Numbered from the stretch's first letter, positions 1 to 7,645 are shown. The stretch is 43,387 bases of DNA from Actinomadura soli (GCF_005889715.1 NZ_VCKW01000045.1:1-43387), one strand, 5' to 3'. Made by a program: numbers and translations. The notes: generated from the letters alone by a model not told the origin.

Positions 1-349
1 GCGTAGGGGAGGGGTAGGGAGTGAGCAGGGCTGCGCGAGGAGCCGGCTCACCGGGCGCCGGCGCGACCGGCCACCCTGACCCGAATGAGTTTCACATTTT
101 CTCGCCTCCGCCGCCCCTATCCGGCGGCTCAGCTGATCATCTGGTGGATTTGGGATACGGGCCGGGTAATGGCGGGTGAACCGAACTCGACTCGGCCGCG
201 ACCGTCGCCGCCGCGGGAGTGGAAGCGGGCGCGGCGGGCGAAAACAGGACGCGCCGGACGCCCCGGTGCCATCCGGGCGCCCTGGATCGCTGACCGTCCG
301 CTCGAAACAGGAAGATGTCCGTCATGATGCGCTCGACGGTGAAGTTCTG
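1..349. other. Intergenic region left of the tRNA; no gene recognised
   Basis: I see no convincing coding region or RNA here. Short open frames exist on both strands, but they have no ribosome binding site and no recognisable protein sequence. The strip from about 341 to 349 is the 3' flank of the tRNA on the minus strand and does not encode CCA. The left edge of the window may cut off a neighbouring gene's regulatory region. Confidence 0.5.
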
Positions 350-422
350 TGCCCCCGGTCGGATTTGAACCGACACTTCTACTCTTTTAAGGAGTATGCC
401 TCTACCGTTGGGCTACGGAGGC
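350..422 (-). tRNA. Class I tRNA-like gene with anticodon UAA
   Basis: Read on the minus strand, these 73 nt fold as a full cloverleaf. The acceptor GCCTCCG pairs with CGGGGGC (one U-G), followed by A73. The D arm is GCC/GGC with the G18G19 pair in its loop. The anticodon arm is TACTC/GAGTA with loop CTTAAAA. The variable loop is only 5 nt (GAAGT). The T arm is GTCGG/CCGAC with loop TTCAAAT. The anticodon (window positions 389 to 387) reads UAA, which would decode UUA leucine codons. Bacterial tRNA-Leu, including the Streptomyces bldA tRNA, normally has a long class II variable arm, which is absent here. CCA is not encoded. It could be a real but unusual tRNA or a decayed gene; the intact stems favour a folded molecule. 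Confidence 0.75.
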
Positions 423-890
423 GGAGCGCATGTCCCTGTCCCCCGTGACCTGGGGGGACGGGTCGCGTGGCCTGAAGCCGGGCGGTTACCGGGCCCTGGG
501 TGCCGCGCGGGCATCGCCGCTCCGCGCGCACCGTCCTCCGGCCCCTGCCCAAGGGGCAACCCCCGCACAACGGGCAATGGAGGAGCCCCGCCCGGCTCCT
601 TTTCCGGCCGGATCCGGCCGCCCGCCGCCCGTATCCGGCTCCCTCCCGGTCAAGCCCCCGACACGTTCCCGGTGGTATCCCGCCATACCGAAGTCCCCGT
701 CATGACGTTTTGTGTTCGCAATGTGACTATTGCCGGTCCTGGCTGATCATCCGTGCTAACCAGGTTGCCCTGGAAGGCGCATGGGTGCCGTATATTTTCC
801 GTATAGGACCGATGTCATCCTCGACGGTGGGACCGGAACCCGAAGAGCGGTACGAGTGATCGCTCCTGACAGGGCCGGTTAGGGGATCAG
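423..890. other. Intergenic region upstream of the SARP gene
   Basis: This stretch holds the 5' flank of the minus-strand tRNA and the promoter region of the SARP regulator. The left part is GC-rich and contains nothing I can name. The right part (about 695 to 870) is less GC-rich and includes a heptamer direct repeat at 788-805, annotated separately, and a TATATT element at 791-796. I found no -35 box at a good distance from it. Confidence 0.5.
788..805 (+). promoter_or_regulatory. Putative SARP operator: heptamer direct repeat, 11-bp period
   Basis: The heptamer CCGTATA occurs at 788-794 and again at 799-805, separated by TTTT, so the period is exactly 11 bp. SARP proteins are known to bind heptameric direct repeats spaced one helical turn apart, close to the -35/-10 region. 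The pair lies about 85 bp upstream of the SARP start codon, which suggests autoregulation. No third copy is evident in register. Confidence 0.5.
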
Positions 891-3491
891 ATGGAATTCC
901 GCATCCTTGGACCGCTGGAAATAGCCGTGGACGGCCGTCCCCTCGGTGCGGGCGGGCCGCAGCAGCAGGCGGTGCTCGCCGCGCTGCTGCTGGCGTCCAA
1001 CCAGGTCGTCCCGATCGATCGGCTGGTGGACGCCGTCTGGTGGACCTCGCCCCCGTCCGCGAGGGCGAACGTCCGGGGATACATCGCCGCGCTGCGCCGG
1101 ATGCTGCGCGCCGCGGGCGAGCCCGCGGACCGCCTCGTCACCCGGTCGCCCGGCTACCTGCTCCGCGTCGAGCCGGGCGAGCTCGACCTGTTCCGGTTCG
1201 AGGAGGCGTTCGCCAGGGGAGAGAAGGCGCTGCTCGCCGGCCGGGCGGAGCAGGCCGCGCAGGACTTCGCCGAGGCGTCGCGCCACTACCGGGGGCGGCC
1301 GCTCGAAGCGATGCCGCTGGGCGCCCCGCTGCAGGCCGACGTGGAGCGGCTGGAAGAGCGAAGGCTCCTCCTCATGGAGCAGTACGCCGACGCGTGCCTG
1401 CTGCTCGGCCGCTCGGACGCGCTCGTCCCCGACCTGCGGCGGCTCGTGGCGCGCCATCCGCTCCGTGAGCGGCTGTGGGAGCGGCTGATGCTCGTCCTGT
1501 ACCGGATGGGCCGGTCCGCCGACGCGCTCGACGCGTACGCGCAGGTCCGCCGGCATCTCGCCGACGATCTGGGCATCGACCCCGGGCCCCGGCTGCGGTC
1601 GCTGGAACGGCGGATCCTCAACGGCGACCCGGCGCTGGACAGCTCGCCGCCCCGGCCCGGCTACGTCCCGGCGGGTGACGGCGGCGAGGGGGCCGGACGG
1701 CCCCCGGGCGCGGCGCCCGGCCCGGCGCCCGCCGCGACGGGCACGCTGCGCCAGTTCCCCATGGACATCGTCGAGTTCACCGGCCGGGAGGCGGAGCTGC
1801 ACGCCCTGAACCGTCTCGCCGACGGCGCGGGCGGCCGCGGCGACACCGCGCTGACGGTGATCGCCATCGAGGGCATGGCCGGGGCCGGCAAGACCCGCCT
1901 CGCCGTCCGCGCCGCGCACCAGATCGGCTCCCGCGGCCGTTTCGGCGCGGTGCAGCTGTGGGCCGACCTGCGCGCCATGGACCCCGAGGTCCCCGCCGCC
2001 GACCCGGCCGAGGTGCTGGAGACGTTCCTGCGGCAGCTCGGCGTCCCCGCCGCGCGGATCCCGCCCGACCTGGAGTCGAGGGCCGCGCTGTACCGGGACC
2101 GGCTGCACGGCCGCCGCGCCCTGGTGATCCTCGACAACGCCACCGACGAGGCCCAGGTGGAGCCGCTGCTCCCGGGCGACCCGACCGGCCTGGTGCTGAT
2201 CACCAGCCGGCGGAGCCTGGCCGGGCTGGACGGCGTCCACCGGCTGCGGCTGGCCGTGTTCGCGCCGCCGGAGTCCCGCGACCTGCTCGGCCGGATCGCG
2301 GGCCGCGAGCGGGTCATGGCCGACCCCGCCGCCGCCGCGCGGATCGCCGAGCGGTGCGGGCAGCTCCCGATGGCCGTGACCATGGCGGCGCGCCGGCTGC
2401 AGATCCGTCCCGCCTGGACGCTCGCCGAGTTCGCCGCCCGCCTGGAGGACGAGGGGCGGCTGCCGGACGAGCTGGAGTTCCGCAACCGCTCCATCAGCGC
2501 GTCGTTCGACCTGTCCTACCGCGCGCTGGCCCGCGACCAGCAGCGCATGTTCCGGCTGCTCGGCCTGCATCCCGGCGCGGACTTCACCCCGTCCTCCGCC
2601 GGCGCGCTGACCGGCCTGCCCGGCGAGCGGGCCGAGGCGCTGCTCGAAGCCCTCCTGGACGAGAACCTCCTCCAGCAGGCGTCCCCGGGCCGCTACCGGA
2701 TGCACCCGCTGCTGCGCGTCCACGCCAGGCGGAAGGCGCACGAGCACGAGCCGGCCGACGAGCGCGACGCGGCGGCCGCGCGCGTGCTCGGCTGGTATCT
2801 CCGCGCCGCCCATTCCGCGGACCTGGTGCTGAACACCCATGACCGCGGCGTCCCGATCGAGCTTCCCGCCGGGCGCGGCGGGAGGGTCCCCGTGCCCGCC
2901 TTCGGCACGCGCACGGAGGCGCTGGCCTGGCTCGACGCCGAGTCGAGCAACTTCTCCGCCGTGATCAAGGCGGCGGCCGAGCACGGCCATCACGCGGTCG
3001 CGTGGCGGCTTCCGGCCGTCCTGCTGACGTTCTTCCGCCTCGGCCGGAGCCGGGACGGGTGGGTCACCGCGTACGAGATCGGGCTCGGCGCGGCGCGCAC
3101 GCTCGACGACTGGCGCGGTGTCGCGTTCATGCTCAACGGCCTCGGCATGGCCTGCGGCGACGCGGACCGCTTCGGCGAGGCCATCGGCCACCACCGCGAG
3201 GCCCTGGCCGTGCAGCGCCGGCTCGGTGACCTGGTCGGCCAGGCGTGGAGCCTGAACCGGCTCGCCGTCGCCTACCTCGGCGCGCGGCGGCCGTCCAGCG
3301 CCATCGAGTGCTTCGAGGAGTCGGTGCGCATCTTCCGGCGCGTCGCCGACCCGCGCGGCGGCGCCGTCACGGCGCTCGCCCTGGGGTCAGGTGACGCCGA
3401 CGGCGGCCATATCCGCATACGCGACGTCGTCACGTGCCCGAGCGCGGTCATGATCCCCGCGGCCGTCCGCACCGCACTCGGCGGCGCCTGA
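891..3491 (+). CDS. SARP/AfsR-family transcriptional regulator with NB-ARC ATPase domain
   Basis: An 866-residue regulator of the SARP (AfsR) type, which typically activates secondary metabolite or developmental genes. Residues 1 to about 90 form the OmpR-like winged-helix DNA-binding domain (starts MEFRILGPLEI). About 95 to 245 is the bacterial transcriptional activation domain (BTAD). A proline/glycine-rich linker follows. About 290 to 560 is an NB-ARC (STAND) ATPase with Walker A GMAGAGKT at 328-335, Walker B in ALVILDN and a GLPL-like GQLPMAV. About 660 to 830 holds a few TPR helices. The ATG follows GGGGATCAG. The C-terminus leaves the TPR pattern after ALALGS and ends in unrelated sequence, so the TPR array is short compared with AfsR (about 990 residues). 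No metabolite cluster adjoins it, so the target genes are unknown. A heptamer repeat upstream suggests autoregulation. Confidence 0.9.
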   Translation: MEFRILGPLEIAVDGRPLGAGGPQQQAVLAALLLASNQVVPIDRLVDAVWWTSPPSARANVRGYIAALRRMLRAAGEPADRLVTRSPGYLLRVEPGELDLFRFEEAFARGEKALLAGRAEQAAQDFAEASRHYRGRPLEAMPLGAPLQADVERLEERRLLLMEQYADACLLLGRSDALVPDLRRLVARHPLRERLWERLMLVLYRMGRSADALDAYAQVRRHLADDLGIDPGPRLRSLERRILNGDPALDSSPPRPGYVPAGDGGEGAGRPPGAAPGPAPAATGTLRQFPMDIVEFTGREAELHALNRLADGAGGRGDTALTVIAIEGMAGAGKTRLAVRAAHQIGSRGRFGAVQLWADLRAMDPEVPAADPAEVLETFLRQLGVPAARIPPDLESRAALYRDRLHGRRALVILDNATDEAQVEPLLPGDPTGLVLITSRRSLAGLDGVHRLRLAVFAPPESRDLLGRIAGRERVMADPAAAARIAERCGQLPMAVTMAARRLQIRPAWTLAEFAARLEDEGRLPDELEFRNRSISASFDLSYRALARDQQRMFRLLGLHPGADFTPSSAGALTGLPGERAEALLEALLDENLLQQASPGRYRMHPLLRVHARRKAHEHEPADERDAAAARVLGWYLRAAHSADLVLNTHDRGVPIELPAGRGGRVPVPAFGTRTEALAWLDAESSNFSAVIKAAAEHGHHAVAWRLPAVLLTFFRLGRSRDGWVTAYEIGLGAARTLDDWRGVAFMLNGLGMACGDADRFGEAIGHHREALAVQRRLGDLVGQAWSLNRLAVAYLGARRPSSAIECFEESVRIFRRVADPRGGAVTALALGSGDADGGHIRIRDVVTCPSAVMIPAAVRTALGGA

Positions 3492-3539
3492 ACGCGCCGT
3501 CCGGAAATACCGGATGCCGCGGCCCGTAATCCACGCCCG

Positions 3540-3560
3540 GTCCATTCTTCGGGAATGGAC
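3540..3560. terminator. Hairpin between convergent SARP and cold-shock genes
   Basis: GTCCATTC (3540-3547) pairs perfectly with GAATGGAC (3553-3560) around a TTCGG loop. It sits between two convergent genes with no T-tract, as is usual in high-GC actinomycetes, and probably serves both strands. Confidence 0.6.
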
Positions 3561-3595
3561 GGGTGAAAAGGGAAATCCGCTTTGCGGGACGGCGG

Positions 3596-4021
3596 TCAGT
3601 CGTCGATCCAGCCGTGCTTGTGGGCGATCTCGACGATGCTCCCGCGGATCTTGACGATCTGGGCGCCGGTGAGATCGGGCGCCTCGGCGAGCAGCACGTC
3701 GACGATCTCCCGGCTGAGCTCCTTGCGCGACAGGACGTCGCACAGCATGTCGTCGGGGGAGTCGCCCGCGTCGCCCGCGGGGGCCCGGTCGACCGCGGAC
3801 GCGGAGCCGTTGGACGGCGAGCTCACCGCGCGCACCGCGAACGCCTTGAGGCCGCGCTCGCCCTCGGTCACCTCGAACTCGACCGCCGTGCCGGGCGAGA
3901 ACGCCGCCTTGTCGTCGAGAAGCTCGTTCGCGTGGACGAACACGTCCTCGCCGCCGCCGTCCGGAACGATGAATCCGTAACCGCGGACTTCGTCGAACCT
4001 GAGAATCCTGCCTGAACGCAC
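3596..4021 (-). CDS. Cold-shock-domain protein with C-terminal helical extension
   Basis: A 141-residue protein predicted to bind RNA or single-stranded DNA. Residues 1 to about 65 are a cold-shock domain: the RNP1-like motif reads GYGFIV and the RNP2-like motif reads DVFVHANEL. The remaining 75 residues include a helical stretch rich in Leu, Ile and acidic residues and end in KHGWIDD, so it is twice the length of a minimal CspA. I chose the GTG at 4021 because GGAGG precedes it by 6 nt and the domain begins right there (VRSGRILRF). An upstream ATG at 4102 lacks a ribosome binding site and would add non-conserved residues. Nested inverted repeats lie upstream. It probably acts as an RNA chaperone or translation factor; the extension's role is unknown. 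Confidence 0.85.
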   Translation of the reverse strand: MRSGRILRFDEVRGYGFIVPDGGGEDVFVHANELLDDKAAFSPGTAVEFEVTEGERGLKAFAVRAVSSPSNGSASAVDRAPAGDAGDSPDDMLCDVLSRKELSREIVDVLLAEAPDLTGAQIVKIRGSIVEIAHKHGWIDD

Positions 4022-4080
4022 CGCCAGCCTCCACACGCCAACCAACAAGCCATACGCTGTTTCAATGATTTGCAGCCAAC

Positions 4081-4128
4081 AGGATAGCACACGAATTCGC
4101 ACCGGAATCGCTAATGCGATAGGCGAAT
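4081..4128 (-). promoter_or_regulatory. Candidate promoter and nested inverted repeats upstream of the cold-shock gene
   Basis: On the minus strand TATCCT (4086-4081) is a plausible -10 element about 60 bp before the GTG start; the -35 box is weak. Just upstream are two nested inverted repeats: ATTCGC (4095-4100) with GCGAAT (4123-4128), enclosing ATCGC-TAAT-GCGAT (4107-4120). They could be an operator. I see no match to a named binding site. Confidence 0.35.
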
Positions 4129-4311
4129 GACGGGAAAATCGGGGTTTCCGCTCCGCCTCTGGGCGGGCGCGCGGCCGGCGGGCCGGGACGTCTGGGGAGA
4201 GGGTTGCAGGGTATGCCGAGCCCCGGCGTCCGCAGTATGCATTGCGTGCCAGAAAGACTCGCGTCCGTGACGGCGGGGTTGACGGAAGGCCGCGCAGGGT
4301 TCACCTTACTG

Positions 4312-4328
4312 AAAGGAAAGTTTCCTTT
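4312..4328 (+). promoter_or_regulatory. Palindrome AAAGGAAA-G-TTTCCTTT upstream of the LPMO gene
   Basis: A perfect inverted repeat with 8-bp arms and a single G centre, 79 bp upstream of the LPMO start. It is strikingly A/T-rich for this genome and has the symmetry of a dimeric repressor site, so it is a good operator candidate for polysaccharide-responsive control. It does not resemble the DasR site of chitin genes. Confidence 0.5.
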
Positions 4329-4406
4329 TGGGTCGGTCACCGGGCCGGCCCGCCTCCGCCTCCAGGTACGCCGCGTACGCCGTACCTCCCGCCAAGGAGA
4401 AGCAGG

Positions 4407-5000
4407 ATGCCAAGGAAGACCAGCATCGCCGTGGCCGCGGCCGTGACCGCCGGGCTGCCGCTGGCGCTCACCGTGCCGGCGTGGTCGCACGGATACTCCA
4501 CCGCCCCGCCGAGCCGCAGCTACCTGTGCGGACAGGGGAAGGTCCAGAACTGCGGCCAGGTCCAGTGGGACCCGGACGGCGTCGAGGGCCCGAAGGGGTT
4601 CCCGGCGCGCGGACCGGCCGACGGCAAGATCTGCGCCGCCGCCGACGGGCGCTGGGCGCCGCTCGACGACCAGCGCGGCGGCACCGGCTGGCCCGCGACG
4701 AAGGTGACGGCGGGCCAGAACCTCAGCATCTCGTGGCGCTTCACCGCCCCGCACTCCACCACGTCGTTCCGCTACTTCCTCACCAAGGACGGCTGGGACA
4801 CCACCAGGCCCATCACCCGCGACACCCTGGACCTCGCGCCGTTCATCACCGCGAACCTGGGCGGGCGGCAGCCGTCCAACCCGACCGTCCACAGCGGAGC
4901 GCTCCCGCAGCGGCAGGGCAGGCACATCCTGCTCGCCGTCTGGGACATCGCCGACACCGGTAACGCCTTCTACCAGTGCATCGACGTCGACTTCGGCTGA
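4407..5000 (+). CDS. Secreted AA10 lytic polysaccharide monooxygenase (chitin/cellulose-binding)
   Basis: A 197-residue copper enzyme predicted to cleave crystalline chitin or cellulose oxidatively outside the cell. Residues 1-27 are a Sec signal peptide ending in PAWS. Cleavage there exposes His28 (HGYSTAPPSRS), the N-terminal copper ligand of the histidine brace. His116 (TAPHSTTSF) is the second ligand, and the C-terminal NAFYQCIDVDF carries the axial aromatic typical of AA10. There is no carbohydrate-binding module after the catalytic domain. The ATG at 4407 follows AAGGAGA at a good distance and gives a proper signal peptide; in-frame upstream extensions do not. The A/T-rich palindrome upstream may be its operator. 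Whether the substrate is chitin or cellulose cannot be settled from sequence alone. Confidence 0.93.
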   Translation: MPRKTSIAVAAAVTAGLPLALTVPAWSHGYSTAPPSRSYLCGQGKVQNCGQVQWDPDGVEGPKGFPARGPADGKICAAADGRWAPLDDQRGGTGWPATKVTAGQNLSISWRFTAPHSTTSFRYFLTKDGWDTTRPITRDTLDLAPFITANLGGRQPSNPTVHSGALPQRQGRHILLAVWDIADTGNAFYQCIDVDFG

Positions 5001-5208
5001 CGTCCCGCCCGCCATGCGCCAGGTCATGTAGCGGGCCACCGGGAACACCGGTCATCTAGCCGGTCACGCGCCGGCCCACCCGTCCCAGCGGGGCTTCGCG
5101 AGGGGCTCGGACGGTGGGCCGGCGCCGCCGTGCCGGGCCGCGGCCCCGCCGGATCGTCCCGGAACGGGTGACAACGAGGCTGATAGGCTGCGAGGCTTTG
5201 CTCGTGCT

Positions 5209-5233
5209 CCGGCCACCCCCGCGGGGTGGCCGG
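5209..5233 (+). terminator. Strong hairpin between LPMO and terD
   Basis: CCGGCCACCCC (5209-5219) pairs perfectly with GGGGTGGCCGG (5223-5233) around a 3-nt loop. It could terminate the LPMO transcript, or be a 5' leader hairpin of terD, whose start is 60 bp further on. Confidence 0.5.
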
Positions 5234-5292
5234 GGTGTCTTCAGGCCGGAGCGCCTCGCGGCGCGGCGAGGGACATCAAGGAGGCGACGGCT

Positions 5293-5862
5293 GTGACCGT
5301 CTCGATGGTGAAGGGCCAGCGGATCTCGCTGGAGAAGCCCGGCGGTGCGCTGAGCATGGTCCGGATGGGGCTGGGCTGGGACGCGGTGAAGAAGAAGGGC
5401 TTCTTCGGCTCGCGGGAGCGGGACATCGACCTCGACGCGTCCTGCGTCATCTTCGCCGACAGCGCCCTGGCGGACGTGGTCTATTTCGGCAAGCTGACCA
5501 GCGACGACGGGTCCGTCCGGCACACCGGCGACAACCTGACCGGGGCGGGCGACGGCGACGACGAGTCCGTCATCGTCGACCTGAGCCGGCTACCGGTGCA
5601 CGTCACGTCGCTGGTGTTCACCGTCAGCTCCTTCAACGGGCAGACGTTCAACGAGGTGGAGAACGCGTTCTGCCGGCTGGTCAACGAGATGGACGGCGGC
5701 GAGATGGCCCGGTACACGCTGACCGGCGGCGGCGCCCACACGGCCATGGTGATGTCCCGGATCTACCGGCACGGCGACGGCTGGAAGATGAACGCGATCG
5801 GCGAGCCGTGCCACGGCCGCACGTTCGAGGACATGCTGCCGGTGATCGCCAACCACGCCTGA
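5293..5862 (+). CDS. terD: TerD-family protein
   Basis: A 189-residue TerD domain protein, the calcium-binding component of tellurite-resistance-type stress systems. The start is GTG at 5293, preceded by AAGGAGG. The sequence opens VSMVKGQRISLEKP, as in typical TerD. It has the acidic calcium-binding stretch DIDLDASCVIFADS, and DNLTGAGDGDDESV as the second acidic site. The C-terminal GEPCHGRTFEDM is also family-typical. It lies 7 bp before a TerD-fusion gene with which it probably forms a two-gene unit. Other ter genes (terB, terC, terZ) are not in the window, so a role in tellurite resistance itself is not shown; general membrane or envelope stress is as likely. Confidence 0.93.
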   Translation: MTVSMVKGQRISLEKPGGALSMVRMGLGWDAVKKKGFFGSRERDIDLDASCVIFADSALADVVYFGKLTSDDGSVRHTGDNLTGAGDGDDESVIVDLSRLPVHVTSLVFTVSSFNGQTFNEVENAFCRLVNEMDGGEMARYTLTGGGAHTAMVMSRIYRHGDGWKMNAIGEPCHGRTFEDMLPVIANHA

Positions 5863-5869
5863 CCGCCCG

Positions 5870-7582
5870 ATGACCGACCTCTCCCGCGGCGCCAACGCGC
5901 CGCTGCCCGCCCGGCGGGTGACCGCCTCCGTGTCCTGCGCCGTGCCGGTGGACGTCAGCGCCCTGCTCGTGGGCCCGGACATGCGCGTGCGCACCGACTC
6001 CGACCTGGTGTTCTTCAACGCCCCCGAGGCGCCCGGCGTGCGCTGGGCGGACGGCGGCGGACGCCAGCGCGTCGACCTCGACCTCGACGCCGTCCCCGCC
6101 GACGCCCACGCGGTGCTGATCGCGGTCAGCCTGACCGGGGCGTCGACGTTCGGGGCGATGCCGCCGCCGCAGGTGCGGCTCACCGGGGACGGCGGCGCCC
6201 CGCTGGCGGTGTTCGCCGTCCAGGGCCTGGGCCCGGAGAAGGCGATCATCGGGCTCGAGGTCTACCGGCGCGACGACCGGTGGAAGGTCCGCGCCGTCGG
6301 GCAGGGCTACGCCGGCGGGCTGGCCGAACTGGTCGAAGCGCACGGCGTCGAGGTGGACGACCCGGGCGACGCCGATGACGCGAGCGGTACGGGCGCGCCG
6401 GAGCCCGCCATGGCCGCTCCACCGCCCGGCCCCGCCGTCGGAGCCCCGCCCCCGCGGACGCCGCCGCAGGGGACGCCGCCGCAGGGGACGGCGCCGCAGG
6501 GGACGCCGCCGCCGCAGGGGATGCCGACGCCGCAGGCGGCGCAGCCGCCGTCCGGGAACGAGGTCGGCTACCTCGAACGGTGCTGGCTGGTCTGGGAGGA
6601 CGCCAGCCGCTCGCTCGCCTCCTTCCGCGCGTCCACCGAGCACGCGCTGACCCTCCGCAACGAGGAGATCGCCGGACGGGCCCCGCACGGCCGCTTCGAG
6701 CAGCTCATGGCGGCCGCCAACCAGCGGCTGAGCGCCGACGCCGGGCAGCTCCGCGACGAGCTGGCCCGGGTGGAGCCGCAGGTCACCGCCGAGGTCGCGC
6801 CGTTCGACTCGCCGTCCTGGCTGACCTGGCAGCCGAGCGTGGACCTGACCGAGGGGATGCTGGCGGGCCGGCTGTCCACCGCCGAGCTGCCCGACCTCCG
6901 GGTGCCGCTGATCCTGCGGCTGCCGTGGCGGCGCGCCGTGTGGATCTCGCAGGGCACGATGCCCGGCGACTCCGCCGCCTACGCCTGGTCGCTGGTGACC
7001 CGGTTCCTGGCCGCCGTCCCGCCCGGGCTCGTCGGCCTCGAGGTGATCGACGCGGCGGGCCTGTCGGGCGCCGGCTGGCTGCACGGGTTCGACCCGGTGA
7101 TCAGCACCCGGCTGCTCGGCGGCGGCGTGGCGACCGGGCCCGCGGCGGCCGAGCGGCTCCGGCGCCTGCTCGACCTGGTGGACCTGCGGCAGGTCGGCGG
7201 CGGGCAGGACGGCGAGCTGCCGTCCGGGCTGGCGGAGGGGCCGCCGGTGCGGCTCGCGGTGATCCTCGACGCCGGGGCCGCGCTCGACGGCGAGGACGCG
7301 CACCACCTGCTGCGCCTGGTGGAGGACGGCCCGCTGGTCGGCGTCCCGGTGCTGATGGTCGAGACCGACACCCCGGCGGCCGAGACGGTCCGCGCGATAC
7401 GGGTCCGGCAGTACTGCAACAACCTGCCGTCCAGCGAGGGCAGTATCGCCGACTCGTGGGTCGGCACCGACTGGACGCTCACCCCCGAGGTCCTCCCGGA
7501 CGCCGGCGACGGTTCACGCGCCCCCGCGCTGCTGGCCCATGTGCTCGGCGTCCACGCGCGCACCCTCGCGTCCTACGACTAG
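5870..7582 (+). CDS. TerD-domain protein with proline repeat linker and a degenerate FtsK-like C-terminal domain
   Basis: A 570-residue protein. Residues 1 to about 165 resemble a divergent TerD domain (VDLDLDAVPADAHAVLIAVSL) but lack the dense acidic calcium loops of the upstream terD. About 195 to 225 is a proline-rich linker of PPQGT repeats. About 230 to 310 is helical (coiled-coil-like, NEEIAGRAPHGRFEQLM). The last 250 residues (PLILRLPWRRAVWISQG, then SLVTRFLAAVPPGLVGLEVIDAAG) resemble the domain preceding or belonging to actinobacterial FtsK/SpoIIIE-type ATPases, but I find no Walker A P-loop. It starts 7 bp after terD, so the products probably act together. TerD genes linked to ATPase-like partners are known from ter stress systems; the exact role here is unknown. 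Confidence 0.75.
   Translation: MTDLSRGANAPLPARRVTASVSCAVPVDVSALLVGPDMRVRTDSDLVFFNAPEAPGVRWADGGGRQRVDLDLDAVPADAHAVLIAVSLTGASTFGAMPPPQVRLTGDGGAPLAVFAVQGLGPEKAIIGLEVYRRDDRWKVRAVGQGYAGGLAELVEAHGVEVDDPGDADDASGTGAPEPAMAAPPPGPAVGAPPPRTPPQGTPPQGTAPQGTPPPQGMPTPQAAQPPSGNEVGYLERCWLVWEDASRSLASFRASTEHALTLRNEEIAGRAPHGRFEQLMAAANQRLSADAGQLRDELARVEPQVTAEVAPFDSPSWLTWQPSVDLTEGMLAGRLSTAELPDLRVPLILRLPWRRAVWISQGTMPGDSAAYAWSLVTRFLAAVPPGLVGLEVIDAAGLSGAGWLHGFDPVISTRLLGGGVATGPAAAERLRRLLDLVDLRQVGGGQDGELPSGLAEGPPVRLAVILDAGAALDGEDAHHLLRLVEDGPLVGVPVLMVETDTPAAETVRAIRVRQYCNNLPSSEGSIADSWVGTDWTLTPEVLPDAGDGSRAPALLAHVLGVHARTLASYD
6457..6519 (+). repeat. Tandem 15-bp repeats encoding PPQGT units
   Basis: Units of the form GACGCCGCCGCAGGG start at 6457, 6472, 6487 (one change) and 6502 (lengthened by one codon). 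All stay in frame and encode a flexible Pro/Gln/Gly linker. Copy number could vary between strains by slippage. Confidence 0.8.
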
Positions 7583-7600
7583 CGAACCCCCGTGACCGGG

Positions 7601-7637
7601 CGCCGGACGCCCCCGCGCAGGGCGGGAGCGTCCGGCG
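7601..7637. terminator. Hairpin between convergent TerD-fusion and esterase genes
   Basis: CGCCGGACGC (7601-7610) pairs perfectly with GCGTCCGGCG (7628-7637), and further C/G runs can pair inside the loop. The position between two converging genes suggests a bidirectional terminator. Confidence 0.65.
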
Positions 7638-7645
7638 GCACCGGG

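Larger units (their letters stand above)
4022..4406. other. Divergent intergenic region between cold-shock and LPMO genes
   Basis: A 385-bp region between divergently transcribed genes. It holds the cold-shock promoter area (4081-4128) and the LPMO upstream palindrome (4312-4328), both annotated separately. Open frames running through it have no ribosome binding site and no recognisable product. Confidence 0.6.

Noticed and set aside
350..422. bldA-like class II tRNA-Leu, or an integration site for a mobile element
   Set aside because: The variable loop is 5 nt, so it is not a bldA-type tRNA. No integrase, excisionase, transposase or duplicated tRNA 3' end was found in the window.
879..3194. 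Long open frame antisense to the SARP gene (771 codons)
   Set aside because: Its translation is Arg/Gly/Ala/Pro-rich with no recognisable domain, as expected for the shadow frame of a very GC-rich gene. The sense strand encodes clear SARP and NB-ARC domains. Similar antisense frames over the other genes were dropped for the same reason.
4200..4406. DasR-type site or an N-terminally longer LPMO
   Set aside because: No AGTGGTCTAGACCACT-like sequence is seen. A longer reading frame would bury the signal peptide and move His28 away from the mature N-terminus.
6457..6519. CRISPR-like or other DNA repeat array
   Set aside because: The 15-bp units are directly adjacent, in frame and encode a Pro-Gln-Gly linker. 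There are no spacers.
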